Below are positions 8,461 to 15,974 of a stretch of 40,655 nucleotides of DNA, one piece after another. The notes below the pieces were generated by a model that was not told the DNA's origin, did no database searches, and saw only the letters and a program-made list of their open reading frames with translations. Both the position numbers and the translations under genes were made by a program. Every line of letters begins with the position of its first letter. The first letter of the stretch is position 1. Source of the stretch: Pseudomonadota bacterium (GTDB lineage Bacteria; Pseudomonadota; Alphaproteobacteria; Reyranellales; Reyranellaceae); NCBI GenBank assembly GCA_018240745.1, contig JAFEFF010000205.1, positions 1 to 40,655 of the forward strand, given 5' to 3'.

Positions 8461-8694
8461 ATGAGGCAAGTCGGCATCGTCGTCGCGGCCATTGTGCTGG
8501 CCGGAACCGTAGGCGCCTGCGCGGACCCGTACTACGGGTACCACCGCACCTACGCCTACACCTCGGACTACTACGCGCCGGGTTACTATACGCGGGGCTA
8601 CTACTACGCGCCGCCGCCCGCCTACTACGGCAGGTGGGACTATTACCGGCACTACAACGGCATCCACTCCAACGCCGAAGTGAGCGCGATGTAA
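8461..8694 (+). CDS. small Tyr-rich lipoprotein
   Basis: A 77-residue protein with a lipoprotein signal (hydrophobic IVVAAIVLAGTVGAC, lipidation Cys at about residue 20). The mature part is dominated by Tyr, Gly and Pro (GYYYAPPPAYYGRWDYY). I know of no function for such peptides; similar small Tyr-rich lipoproteins are often left as hypothetical. AGGAG sits 8 bases before the ATG and fixes the start. A second Tyr-rich lipoprotein follows 30 bases later on the same strand, suggesting a duplicated pair sharing a transcript. Confidence 0.75.
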   Translation: MRQVGIVVAAIVLAGTVGACADPYYGYHRTYAYTSDYYAPGYYTRGYYYAPPPAYYGRWDYYRHYNGIHSNAEVSAM

Positions 8695-8724
8695 GCGCGC
8701 CCGATCAACCAGAGGGACAGGACC

Positions 8725-8913
8725 ATGAAATCGATATTTGCCGGCCTCAGCGCCGTCGTCGTCCTTGCCGCCCTGACCGCAGGCTGCGGCTATTCGGAGC
8801 ATACCTACGCCGTCCAGGCGCCGGCCCCGGTGTACGAGGCGCCTGTCGCGGTACCGGGAGCGACGTACTACTACGATTACCCGAGGACGACCTACGTCTA
8901 TCCGGGTTACTAG
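8725..8913 (+). CDS. small Tyr-rich lipoprotein, second of a pair
   Basis: A 62-residue protein with a clear lipobox (LTAGC, Cys about residue 21) and a Tyr/Pro/Val-rich mature chain ending TTYVYPGY. GAGGGACAGGA precedes the ATG. It looks like a diverged sister of the gene just upstream. Its last codons and stop are duplicated in tandem: 8899-8913 and 8914-8928 differ by one base (TAG versus TGG). A one-base change would therefore extend the protein into the antisense aminotransferase tail. Function unknown; outer-membrane or periplasmic location is inferred from the signal. Confidence 0.7.
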   Translation: MKSIFAGLSAVVVLAALTAGCGYSEHTYAVQAPAPVYEAPVAVPGATYYYDYPRTTYVYPGY

Positions 8914-8928
8914 TATCCGGGTTACTGG
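8899..8928. repeat. tandem 15-bp duplication at a gene end
   Basis: Two copies of TATCCGGGTTACTRG lie back to back. Copy one carries the TAG stop of the small lipoprotein. Copy two carries the TAA stop of the convergent aminotransferase on the other strand. Confidence 0.8.
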
Positions 8929-10022
8929 GCTGACCGCCTGACCACGTCAGCCACGGCATCTACCGACTCGGTGGTCATGTGCGGCCCGATGGGCAGGCTG
9001 AGCACCGTGTCGGCGAGCGTCTCCGCCAGCGGAAAGGATCCGCGCGGCAGGCCAAGATCGGCATAGGCCTGCTGCAGATGAGGCGGAATCGGATAGTGCA
9101 CCAGTGAACCGATACCCGCCGCGTCGAGCGCCTTCGTGAGTTCGGCGCGGCGGGTCGTGCGCACGACATAGAGATGCCAGACCGGTTCGGCCCACTGCGG
9201 CGCGCGCGGCAGGCCGAGACCCGAAACGCCCGACAAGCGATCGTCATAGCGCGCCGCAAGCACGCGGCGCCGCTCGTTCCATTCGTCGAGCTTCTCGAGC
9301 TTGACGCGCAGGAACGCTGCCTGCATCTCGTCGAGCCGCGAGTTGTAGCCGCGCTCTATGTTCACGTATTTCACACGGCTGCCGTAGTTGCGCAGGGCGC
9401 GCAGGCGCTCGGCGAGCGCCGGATCGTCGGTCGTGACCGCGCCGCCGTCGCCGAAGGCGCCGATATTCTTGGTCGGAAAGAAGCTGTGCGCGCCGGCATC
9501 GCCCAGCGCGCCCGTCCGCCGCCCGCGCACCTTGGCGCCCTGCGCCTGCGCGACATCCTCGATCACCTTCAGGCCGTGCTTGCGCGCGATCGCCGTGATC
9601 GCGTCCATGTCGGCCGGCTCGCCATAGAGGTGGACGGGCATGATGGCTTTGGTGCGCGACGTTATGGCAGCGGCGATGTTCCCGGGATCGATGTTGGGAC
9701 CCGCCGGCGTCGGCTCGACCGGCACGACCTTGGCGCCCATCGCCGTCACCGCGAGCCAGGTCGCGATGTAGGTATTGGAGGGCACGATCACCTCGTCGCC
9801 CGCGCCGATGTCCCAGGCGCGCAGGGTGAGCTCGAGCGCCTCCAGGCCGTTGCCCAGCCCGACGCAATGGCGGGTGCCGCAGAACGCCGCATACTCCTGC
9901 TCGAACGCCTCGACCTCCCGGCCGAGCACGAACCAGCCCGATCCCATGACGCGCGCGTAAGCAGCGTCCAGCCCGGGCTTCAGCTCGGCATAGGCTGGCT
10001 TCAGATCGAGAAACGGGATCAT
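8922..10022 (-). CDS. DegT/DnrJ/EryC1/StrS sugar aminotransferase (FdtB-like)
   Basis: A 366-residue PLP-dependent sugar aminotransferase. Hallmarks are the MIPFLDLKPAYAELKPGLD opening, the G-x-G-W-F-V-L-G region, GNGLEALELTLRAW, DEVIVPSNTYIATW, the EDVAQAQGA pocket, and Schiff-base lysine K185 in FFPTKNIGAFGDGG. The lysine makes it a true aminotransferase, not a dehydratase of the ColD type. The C-terminal half has ERGYNSRLDEMQAAFL, as in 3-keto-sugar enzymes. Its start overlaps the stop of the FdtA-like isomerase (ATGA). In known pathways (FdtA/FdtB, QdtA/QdtB) the isomerase makes a dTDP-3-keto-6-deoxysugar and the aminotransferase makes the 3-amino sugar. Assignment to that step rests on the pairing; no dTDP-glucose synthesis genes are near. 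Confidence 0.88.
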   Translation of the reverse strand: MIPFLDLKPAYAELKPGLDAAYARVMGSGWFVLGREVEAFEQEYAAFCGTRHCVGLGNGLEALELTLRAWDIGAGDEVIVPSNTYIATWLAVTAMGAKVVPVEPTPAGPNIDPGNIAAAITSRTKAIMPVHLYGEPADMDAITAIARKHGLKVIEDVAQAQGAKVRGRRTGALGDAGAHSFFPTKNIGAFGDGGAVTTDDPALAERLRALRNYGSRVKYVNIERGYNSRLDEMQAAFLRVKLEKLDEWNERRRVLAARYDDRLSGVSGLGLPRAPQWAEPVWHLYVVRTTRRAELTKALDAAGIGSLVHYPIPPHLQQAYADLGLPRGSFPLAETLADTVLSLPIGPHMTTESVDAVADVVRRSAQ

Positions 10023-10441
10023 CGATGGGGGAGCCCTTTGCGGAAGGCGTCGTAGTCACGCAGGTATTCGGCCTCGTCGAACAGGGTCGAAGCAACCACC
10101 AGGATCGCCGCCCCGGGCGCAAAGTCGGTGAGCTCGTGCCAGATCCAGGGCGCCATGTAGAGCGCCCTGGCCGGATCGTCGAGCGTCACTGTCTCCTTCA
10201 CCGTGCCGTCGTCGAGATGGACCCGGCAGACACCGTGCAGGGCGACGAACAGAAGCTGCGATTCGCGGTGGGCGTGCCGACCGCGCCATTGGCCGGCGGC
10301 GACATCGTGCAGCCAAAACAGTCGTTTGGGTTGGAAGTCCAGACCCTTGCCGAGCTGCAGGAAATTGACCTTGCCGCGGGCGTCGGCGGCGCCGGGTACG
10401 GCGATCCAGCGGCAGTCGCGGGCTTTGAGGGTTTCGGTCAT
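10019..10441 (-). CDS. FdtA/WxcM-like sugar 3,4-ketoisomerase
   Basis: A 140-residue cupin. GRHAHRESQ (H56 and H58) matches the catalytic RGxHAHK region of FdtA/QdtA. HGVCRVHLDDG and the WIWHELTDFAPGA segment complete the cupin barrel. The family converts dTDP-4-keto-6-deoxyglucose to a 3-keto isomer for C3 amination. The start at 10441 overlaps the EamA stop, and its own stop overlaps the aminotransferase start, so the three genes should be co-translated in that order. A longer frame upstream is only read-through of the transporter region. Confidence in the family is high; the exact sugar product is unknown. Confidence 0.85.
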   Translation of the reverse strand: MTETLKARDCRWIAVPGAADARGKVNFLQLGKGLDFQPKRLFWLHDVAAGQWRGRHAHRESQLLFVALHGVCRVHLDDGTVKETVTLDDPARALYMAPWIWHELTDFAPGAAILVVASTLFDEAEYLRDYDAFRKGLPHR

Positions 10442-11355
10442 GCGGTGATCGGTGTCTGTAGCTTGCGGACCTGCATGTACACCACTCCGCTGAGCGCCAC
10501 CAAGCCACCGACGATCTGGTAGATGTTCGGCACGAAACCGTAGGCCATCGACCACAGGACGGCGAAGAACGGCACCAGGTTGACCCACAACGACGCGATC
10601 GCCACGCCGAGCCGGGCGGCGCCCACGTTCCAGAAGTAGCCGCCCATGCCGCTCGCCAGCACCGCGGTGGCGATCAGCTGGGTCCAGACCCAGCGGTCGC
10701 CGACGCCGAACGGTGAGCGGGACCAGCCGGATGCCACCATCGCGACGCCGAACAGGATCAGCCAGCCCAAAGCCGACAGCGAGGCAACGTAAGCCCGGTG
10801 GAGCTGACTCGCGCGATCGAACCAGGCCTGTGCCTTGATGCTGTAGAGCGTCCACAGGCCATTGCTCAGCAGGACGATGATCTCGCCGCCGCGGAAGGTC
10901 GCCTCGCCGCCGCCCAGCACCGTGCTCGAGGCCAGGATCAGGCCGCCCGTGACCGTGAGCGAGAGGGCAACCCCGAAACCCGGATCGAACGCCTGGCGCG
11001 TCACCAGCCACACCGTCGCTGCCGACACCAGCGGCCCTGCGACGCCCACCAATGCGGCGGTAATCGGATTGCTGAGCCAGATGCCGAACGCGTACACGGC
11101 GAAGAAGCCGCCCATCATGAAGCCGAGCGCGACGAAGCGGCCGAACGGCAGGTCGATGCGCAGGGCGCGGCGTCCCTCTACCAGCCACAGCAGCACTCCG
11201 AGCGCCGCGGTCGCCGCCGCGGTGCGCACCGCCGCCATCGGCACCAGGTCGAAGTACCCCAGCATCACCTTGGTGACGGGCAGGTTCGCGCCCCAGCTCG
11301 CGCCCACGAACAGCATGGCGGCAAAAGCGCCGAGGAGGTGGCTGCGCTCCTTCAT
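10438..11355 (-). CDS. EamA/DMT-family transporter
   Basis: A 305-residue inner-membrane protein with about ten hydrophobic helices in two repeats, the layout of the drug/metabolite transporter (EamA) family. It starts MKERSHLLGAFAAMLFVGASWG, followed by the usual NLPVTKVMLGYF after helix 1. DMT proteins move metabolites, amino acids or sugar nucleotides, and small members (ArnE/ArnF) flip lipid-linked aminosugar. Being the first gene of an operon with two deoxyaminosugar enzymes makes a sugar-related cargo possible, but this is inference. The ribosome binding site (AGGGAG on the minus strand) lies within the outer edge of the palindrome at 11354-11490. Confidence 0.85.
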   Translation of the reverse strand: MKERSHLLGAFAAMLFVGASWGANLPVTKVMLGYFDLVPMAAVRTAAATAALGVLLWLVEGRRALRIDLPFGRFVALGFMMGGFFAVYAFGIWLSNPITAALVGVAGPLVSAATVWLVTRQAFDPGFGVALSLTVTGGLILASSTVLGGGEATFRGGEIIVLLSNGLWTLYSIKAQAWFDRASQLHRAYVASLSALGWLILFGVAMVASGWSRSPFGVGDRWVWTQLIATAVLASGMGGYFWNVGAARLGVAIASLWVNLVPFFAVLWSMAYGFVPNIYQIVGGLVALSGVVYMQVRKLQTPITA

Positions 11356-11490
11356 CTCCCTCTCCCGTCATACGGGGGAGGTGGCGCGGTAATCCGCGAC
11401 GGAGGGGGAGAGCCACAGACGTGGTGAGGCTCTCCCCCTCCGTCGGCGTAAGACGCCGCCACCTCCCCCGTATGGCGGGAGAGGGGAGAT
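11354..11490. repeat. long imperfect palindromic intergenic element
   Basis: Arms 11354-11414 and 11428-11490 are near-complementary over about 60 bases. Both ends and both inner edges are almost perfect (GGAGGGGGAGAGCC against GGCTCTCCCCCTCC), with mismatches only around 11386-11395. The loop is 13 bases. RNA from either strand would fold into a very long stem. This type of CTCTCCC/GGGGGAGG palindrome is common between genes in high-GC alphaproteobacteria. It touches the ATG of the EamA gene. Confidence 0.85.
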
Positions 11491-11509
11491 TTGGGCGTCA
11501 TCCTCATCT

Positions 11510-11860
11510 CTATTTCCGCCGCACCGCCTCGTAGCCGACGCGGCAGTCGCCGTAGACATCGGGCTTCTCGGTCGAGACGCGCGCCTCGATCACGCCGGGC
11601 TGGGCGAGGCAGAGGTCGAGGATGGCGTCGACCAGCGTCTCCTGCAGGTTGAAGTGACGGCTGCCGGCCAGAGCCACGATGCCGTCATGCACCACATCGT
11701 AGTTCAGCACGTTGCCGATGCGGTCGTTGTGGGCTTTCTCCGCCGGTGCCAGCTCGAGGTCGACGTTGACCACGACGGTCTGCGGCCCTTCCTTCTCGAA
11801 ATCGTGGATGCCGATCGAGACCTTGAGGCGGAAGTCCCGCAGGAAGATGCGCCGGCTCAC
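11510..11860 (-). CDS. folB: dihydroneopterin aldolase
   Basis: A 116-residue enzyme of folate synthesis that splits dihydroneopterin into 6-hydroxymethyl-dihydropterin and glycolaldehyde. Features are the IFLRDFRLKVSIGIHDFEKEGPQ opening (GIxxxE), NYDVVHDGIVALA, the LQETLVDAILD helix with its conserved Glu, and the VSTEKPDVYGDC end. It starts with GTG at 11858-11860, which overlaps the TGA of the upstream reductase (GTGA), so the two are coupled. The pairing with an SDR resembling FolM or pteridine reductase fits a shared pterin role. The enzyme acts in the cytoplasm. Confidence 0.88.
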   Translation of the reverse strand: MSRRIFLRDFRLKVSIGIHDFEKEGPQTVVVNVDLELAPAEKAHNDRIGNVLNYDVVHDGIVALAGSRHFNLQETLVDAILDLCLAQPGVIEARVSTEKPDVYGDCRVGYEAVRRK

Positions 11861-12618
11861 TTGTTCTTTTCCCTGAAGAATGCAACGTCGCGCGGCCGCC
11901 CGGTCAGGTGCTCGCCGCTGTCGACAATCAGCGTGTCGCCGCTGACCGAAGGCGTGGCCACGATGTAGCGCAGCGCCCGCACCAGATCATCGGGGCTGAC
12001 GCCGACCGCGAGCGGATTGGCGACATGCTGCTCGGCGAATCGGGCCGCGGTCTGGTGCAAGCCCTGTATCGTGAGGCCGGGCGCGATGCCCATCACCCGC
12101 ACCCGTGGCGCCAGGGCCTGGGCGAGCAGATGCGTGATCCCGTGCAGGCCGATCTTCGACACGGTGTAGGTGAGAAAGTCGGGATTGAGGTTGAAGAGCT
12201 TCTGGTCCTCGAGATTGACGATCAATCCGACCTCGCCCCTGGGCAGTTGCCGCGCAAGCGCCTGCGAGATCAGCAACGGCGCGCGCGCGTTGATCGCCAT
12301 GTGCCTGTCGAACGCCGCCGCGGTCGCCGTGGGCGCGCGGTCGAGCTCGAAGATCGACGCGTTGTTGACGGCGCAGACAAGCCGCACGCCGGGCGCGCTG
12401 CAGCGGCCGACCAGCGCCTCGGCCTGCTTCGCGGAGGCAAGATCCGCTTTCACGGTCCTGGCCTTGCCGCCCCTGGCCTGGATGTCGGCCACGGTCCGCT
12501 TCGCCCCCGTCGCCGAGCGATGGTAGTGCACGAAGACGAAGAAGCCATCCTCGGCCAGCGCCATCGCCAGCGCCCGGCCGATCCGCACCCCGGCCCCCGT
12601 GACCAACGCGCCTCTCAA
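11857..12618 (-). CDS. SDR oxidoreductase, FolM/pteridine-reductase-like
   Basis: A 253-residue short-chain dehydrogenase. NAD(P)-binding motif TGAGVRIGRALA, NNAS strand motif, and catalytic YTVSK (Y-x3-K) are present. The usual catalytic Ser before the Tyr is not obvious: the segment reads NLEDQKLFNLNPDFLTY, as in FolM-type reductases, which have Asp/Gln there. Relatives beside folB reduce dihydropterins or dihydrofolate. I infer such a role, most likely with NADPH. The start is taken as TTG at 12618, with AGGAG 8 bases upstream. ATG at 12651 would give 11 extra residues before the Rossmann strand. It is coupled to folB by GTGA. Confidence 0.75.
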   Translation of the reverse strand: MRGALVTGAGVRIGRALAMALAEDGFFVFVHYHRSATGAKRTVADIQARGGKARTVKADLASAKQAEALVGRCSAPGVRLVCAVNNASIFELDRAPTATAAAFDRHMAINARAPLLISQALARQLPRGEVGLIVNLEDQKLFNLNPDFLTYTVSKIGLHGITHLLAQALAPRVRVMGIAPGLTIQGLHQTAARFAEQHVANPLAVGVSPDDLVRALRYIVATPSVSGDTLIVDSGEHLTGRPRDVAFFREKNK

Positions 12619-12657
12619 TTTGCTCGCTCCTGCATGGCGGTCTAGTAGCATGCGCCC

Positions 12658-13779
12658 ATGAGTTCGTCCCCGTTGGAAACGGTCGACTGCGTGGTGATCG
12701 GCGCCGGCGTAGTCGGCCTCGCGGTTGCTCGTGCGCTTGCCCTCGCCGGCCGTGAGGTCATCGTCGTCGAGGCCGCCGAAGGCATCGGCACGGAGACGAG
12801 CTCGCGCAATTCCGAGGTCATCCACGCCGGCATCTACTATCCGAAGGGCAGCCTGATGGCCGAGACCTGCGTGGCCGGCCGGCGCATGCTCTACGCCTAT
12901 TGTGCCGAGCACGGCGTGCCGCATCGCAATTGCGGCAAGCTGATCGTCGCCACCAATGCGCAGGAGGCCGATCTGCTGCAGTCGATCAAGGGCCGCGCCG
13001 AGGCCAACGGCGTCGAAGGCATGCGCTTCCTGACCGCCGCCGAAGCGATGGCGATGGAGCCCAACCTGCAGTGCACCGCGGCACTGCTGTCGCCCGCCAC
13101 CGGCATTGTCGACAGCCACAGCTACATGCTGGCGCTGCAGGGCGATGCCGAAGCCAACGGCGCGATGCTCGCCTTCTTCAGCCCGGTCGAGCGCGGGCGC
13201 GCGACCGACCGCGGCATCGAGCTCGAGGTGGGCGGCGCCGAGCCGATGAAGCTTCGCGCGCGGCTGGTGGTCAACTCGGCGGGCCTGCATGCGCCGACGC
13301 TTGCCGCCAAGATCGAGGGCATGCCGGTGGACAAGATCCCGACCGCCTACTACGCCAAGGGCAACTACTTCACCTTGAGCGGCCGCTCGCCGTTCTCGCG
13401 GCTGATCTATCCCGTACCGGTGCCGGGCGGGCTCGGCGTGCACATCACGGTCGATCTCGGCGGCCAGGCGAAGTTCGGACCGGACGTCGAATGGATTCCG
13501 GCTATCGACTACTCGGTCGATCCGCACCGTGCCGACAAGTTCTACGCCGCCGTGCGCAAATACTGGCCGGCGCTGAAGGACGGCGCGCTGCAGCCGGGCT
13601 ATGCCGGCATTCGGCCCAAGATCGTGCCGCAGGGCGCACCGGCGCAGGATTTCACCATCCAGGGGCCGGCCGAGCACGGTGTCACGGGATTGATCAATCT
13701 CCTGGGCATAGAATCGCCCGGCCTCACCGCCTCGCTGGCGCTCGCCGAGAAGGTCCGCTCCCTTGCCGGCAACGCCTAG
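12658..13779 (+). CDS. FAD-dependent oxidoreductase, L-2-hydroxyglutarate dehydrogenase-like (DAO fold)
   Basis: A 373-residue flavoprotein. FAD-binding GAGVVG (15-20) opens a Rossmann fold ending in the acidic IVVEA. SSRNSEVIHAGIYYPKGSL is the conserved block of the LhgO/L2HGDH group, and the C-terminus has GYAGIRPKIVP and LLGIESPGLTASLALAEKV. Family enzymes oxidise L-2-hydroxyglutarate or related 2-hydroxy acids and pass electrons to quinone. The substrate here is inferred only from the family. The gene is divergent from the FolM-like reductase, with 39 bases between the two starts. No strong ribosome binding site is visible before the ATG. Confidence 0.85.
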   Translation: MSSSPLETVDCVVIGAGVVGLAVARALALAGREVIVVEAAEGIGTETSSRNSEVIHAGIYYPKGSLMAETCVAGRRMLYAYCAEHGVPHRNCGKLIVATNAQEADLLQSIKGRAEANGVEGMRFLTAAEAMAMEPNLQCTAALLSPATGIVDSHSYMLALQGDAEANGAMLAFFSPVERGRATDRGIELEVGGAEPMKLRARLVVNSAGLHAPTLAAKIEGMPVDKIPTAYYAKGNYFTLSGRSPFSRLIYPVPVPGGLGVHITVDLGGQAKFGPDVEWIPAIDYSVDPHRADKFYAAVRKYWPALKDGALQPGYAGIRPKIVPQGAPAQDFTIQGPAEHGVTGLINLLGIESPGLTASLALAEKVRSLAGNA

Positions 13780-13870
13780 GTCCGCTGCGCGGAAGCGCGT
13801 TCCGAGGGTCTAGTGCCTTCTCGCCCTGTTCGGTAATGCTGGACGGTATTCCAAGCGGGGACCGGGACCG

Positions 13871-14845
13871 ATGATCAAGACGCGCTTCACCGAGATGTTC
13901 GGCATCAAGCACCCGATCGTGCAGGGCGGCATGCAGTGGGTCGGGCGGGCGGAGCTCGCCTCGGCGGTGTCGAACGCGGGTGCACTCGGCATCCTGACCG
14001 GCCTGACCCAGCCGACACCGGAGGATCTCTCCAAGGAGATCAAACGCTGCCGCGAGATGACCGACCAGCCGTTCGGCGTGAACCTCACCATCCTGCCGAC
14101 GCTGGTGCCGCGGCCCTACGGCGAATACATCGACGCGATCTGCCAGTCGGGCGTGAAGATCGTCGAGACGGCCGGAAACAACCCCAAGCCGTTCCTGCCG
14201 AAGTTCAAGGACGCCGGCATCAAGGTGATCCACAAGTGCACCTCGGTGCGCCATGGCATCTCGGCCGAGAAGGCGGGCGTCGACGCGATCTCGATGGACG
14301 GCTTCGAGTGCGCCGGTCATCCCGGTGAGGACGATGTCCCCAACCTGGTGCTGCTGCCGGCCGCGGCCAACGTGATCAGGATCCCGATGCTCGCCTCGGG
14401 CGGCTTCGCCGATGCACGCGGGCTGGTGGCGGCGCTGGCGCTGGGTTGCGACGGCATCAACATGGGCACGCGCTTCATGGCCACCAAGGAAGCGCCGATC
14501 CATCAGAACGTGAAGGAGAAGATCGTCTCGTCCGACGAGCGCTCGACTTCGCTGATCTTCCGCACCATGCGCAACACCAGCCGCGTCTACGGCAACTCGG
14601 TCGCCAAGCAGGCGATCGCAATGGAGGCCGAAGGCAAGACCATCCAGGAGATCGGCCCGATCGTGTCGGGAGCCAAGGGCCGGATCGTGTACGAGACCGG
14701 CGACCTCGAGCACGGCGTGTGGTCGGCCGGCACCTGCATGGGCCTGATCGACGACATCCCGAGCTGCAAGGAGCTGGTCGAACGGATCGTCGGCGAGGCC
14801 GAGGCGATGATCAAAGGTCGCCTGAGCCAGGCGGTCGCGGCTTAG
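13871..14845 (+). CDS. nitronate monooxygenase (2-nitropropane dioxygenase family)
   Basis: A 324-residue FMN TIM barrel. It opens MIKTRFTEMFGIKHPIVQGGMQWV, and has NAGALGILTG, FGVNLTILPT, the SMDGFECAGHPG block with the active-site His, and phosphate-binding ASGGFADARG then GINMGTRFMAT. The family oxidises alkyl nitronates and may detoxify propionate-3-nitronate. Some members act on other substrates. A GGGGACCGGGA stretch precedes the ATG. It follows the hydroxyglutarate-type flavoprotein by 91 bases. Its last 35 bases overlap the end of the convergent small membrane protein gene. Confidence 0.9.
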   Translation: MIKTRFTEMFGIKHPIVQGGMQWVGRAELASAVSNAGALGILTGLTQPTPEDLSKEIKRCREMTDQPFGVNLTILPTLVPRPYGEYIDAICQSGVKIVETAGNNPKPFLPKFKDAGIKVIHKCTSVRHGISAEKAGVDAISMDGFECAGHPGEDDVPNLVLLPAAANVIRIPMLASGGFADARGLVAALALGCDGINMGTRFMATKEAPIHQNVKEKIVSSDERSTSLIFRTMRNTSRVYGNSVAKQAIAMEAEGKTIQEIGPIVSGAKGRIVYETGDLEHGVWSAGTCMGLIDDIPSCKELVERIVGEAEAMIKGRLSQAVAA

Positions 14846-15224
14846 CGGCACCGACCCACAACCAGCGCAGGCCGAGCCCGAACAGCGGCGGAACCAGGCA
14901 GACGCCGACCACCAGCGGGCCGATGTCGCTGAACAGGCAGCCCGGCCCTTTGCGCAGGCCGGCCACGCAGTCGGCGGCATCGATCGAAAAGGACAGCGCC
15001 ACCAGCAGCAGCGGGTTGGTGCCGGCGCCGGCCAGCCAGAGCTGCCACCACGGGCCGTCATAGCCGGGCCACCACCGGCAGACGGCGGCACTGGCGGCGG
15101 CGGCCACGGCCATGATGATGGAGAAACTCTCGATCGAGGCGGTGTTGATCAGCGCGCCGCCGACCGCGCCGATCAGCAGGGCACCGACGACCTGGCCGAA
15201 GACGAAGGGAACGGCAGGACGCAT
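14811..15224 (-). CDS. small membrane protein of unknown function
   Basis: A 137-residue protein with about four hydrophobic segments: VPFVFGQVVGALLIGAVGGA, the SIIMAVAAAASAAV stretch, NPLLLVALSFSI, and LVVGVCLVPPLFGLGL. I do not recognise a family. It begins 3 bases after the glutathione transferase stop and ends the VOC-GST-membrane operon. Its 3' end overlaps the nitronate monooxygenase gene on the other strand by 35 bases. Inner-membrane location is inferred from hydrophobicity. Confidence 0.65.
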   Translation of the reverse strand: MRPAVPFVFGQVVGALLIGAVGGALINTASIESFSIIMAVAAAASAAVCRWWPGYDGPWWQLWLAGAGTNPLLLVALSFSIDAADCVAGLRKGPGCLFSDIGPLVVGVCLVPPLFGLGLRWLWVGAAKPRPPGSGDL

Positions 15225-15227
15225 GGC

Positions 15228-15974
15228 TCAGATCGGCATCACGCCGCGGCGCGGGCTCGCGGCGGCCAGTGTGTCGGCGCTGATCGGCGCGCCAAGACTC
15301 CTCAGTTTCTCGCGCTGCTCGGCGATCGGCGTGCGCAGGACACCGTCCTCGAGCGTCGCCAGCTTGGCGAAGGGCGGTGACGCGAGCGTGCGCGCCATCC
15401 ACGCCGCCGCGCGCGGCCACTTGCCGGCATCGATGCGGAAGCGCGCCCAGCCGGCGTTTCGGAAGAAGCAGGCCGGTGCGATGTCTGCCAGGCTGAGCGC
15501 ACCGAAGCGGAAGCCGTCGGCCGGCGCCTCGGCCTCGAGATAGTCCATCACCGCAGGCACGTCCTCGGCGAGCGTCTTGTCGACCAGCGCGCGGTCGCCC
15601 TTCTCGCCCCACACCGATGGGCGGATGGCGATCTGGTTGAACAGCCGCCAGATGAAGACGTCGCCCATGCGGGTGTCGGCGAACTCCTCCAGCCAGCGCG
15701 CCCGCGCCCGGTCGCGGATGTCGGCCGGGAACAGGGCGGGCGTGGGCTCGAGGTCCTCGAGGTACTGGCAGATCACCGACGAATCGGTGAGCACGAGGTC
15801 GCCGTCGACCAGCACCGGGATACGGCGCAAGGGGCTGAGCTTCGAGAAGCGGTCATTGCCGAAGAACGGCACGAGGTGGTCGACCTCGTACGGGATTCCC
15901 TTGATCTCCAGGCACACCAGCACCTTGCGCACATAGGGCGACAGGTAGCTGCCGATGATCAGCAGCGGCTTCAT
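15228..15974 (-). CDS. glutathione S-transferase family protein
   Basis: A 248-residue protein with an N-terminal thioredoxin-like domain. SYLSPYVRKVLVCLEIKGIPYE holds the S/P region, and RRIPVLVDGDLVLTDSSVICQYLED holds the cis-Pro and the glutathione gamma-glutamyl binding E/D-S-x-x-I element. A helical C-terminal domain follows (LADIAPACFFRNAG, with the N-capping-box-like Asp). Family members conjugate glutathione or reduce or isomerise substrates in the cytoplasm; the substrate is unknown. The start overlaps the VOC gene stop (ATGA). The C-terminal 30 residues are longer than usual. Confidence 0.87.
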   Translation of the reverse strand: MKPLLIIGSYLSPYVRKVLVCLEIKGIPYEVDHLVPFFGNDRFSKLSPLRRIPVLVDGDLVLTDSSVICQYLEDLEPTPALFPADIRDRARARWLEEFADTRMGDVFIWRLFNQIAIRPSVWGEKGDRALVDKTLAEDVPAVMDYLEAEAPADGFRFGALSLADIAPACFFRNAGWARFRIDAGKWPRAAAWMARTLASPPFAKLATLEDGVLRTPIAEQREKLRSLGAPISADTLAAASPRRGVMPI

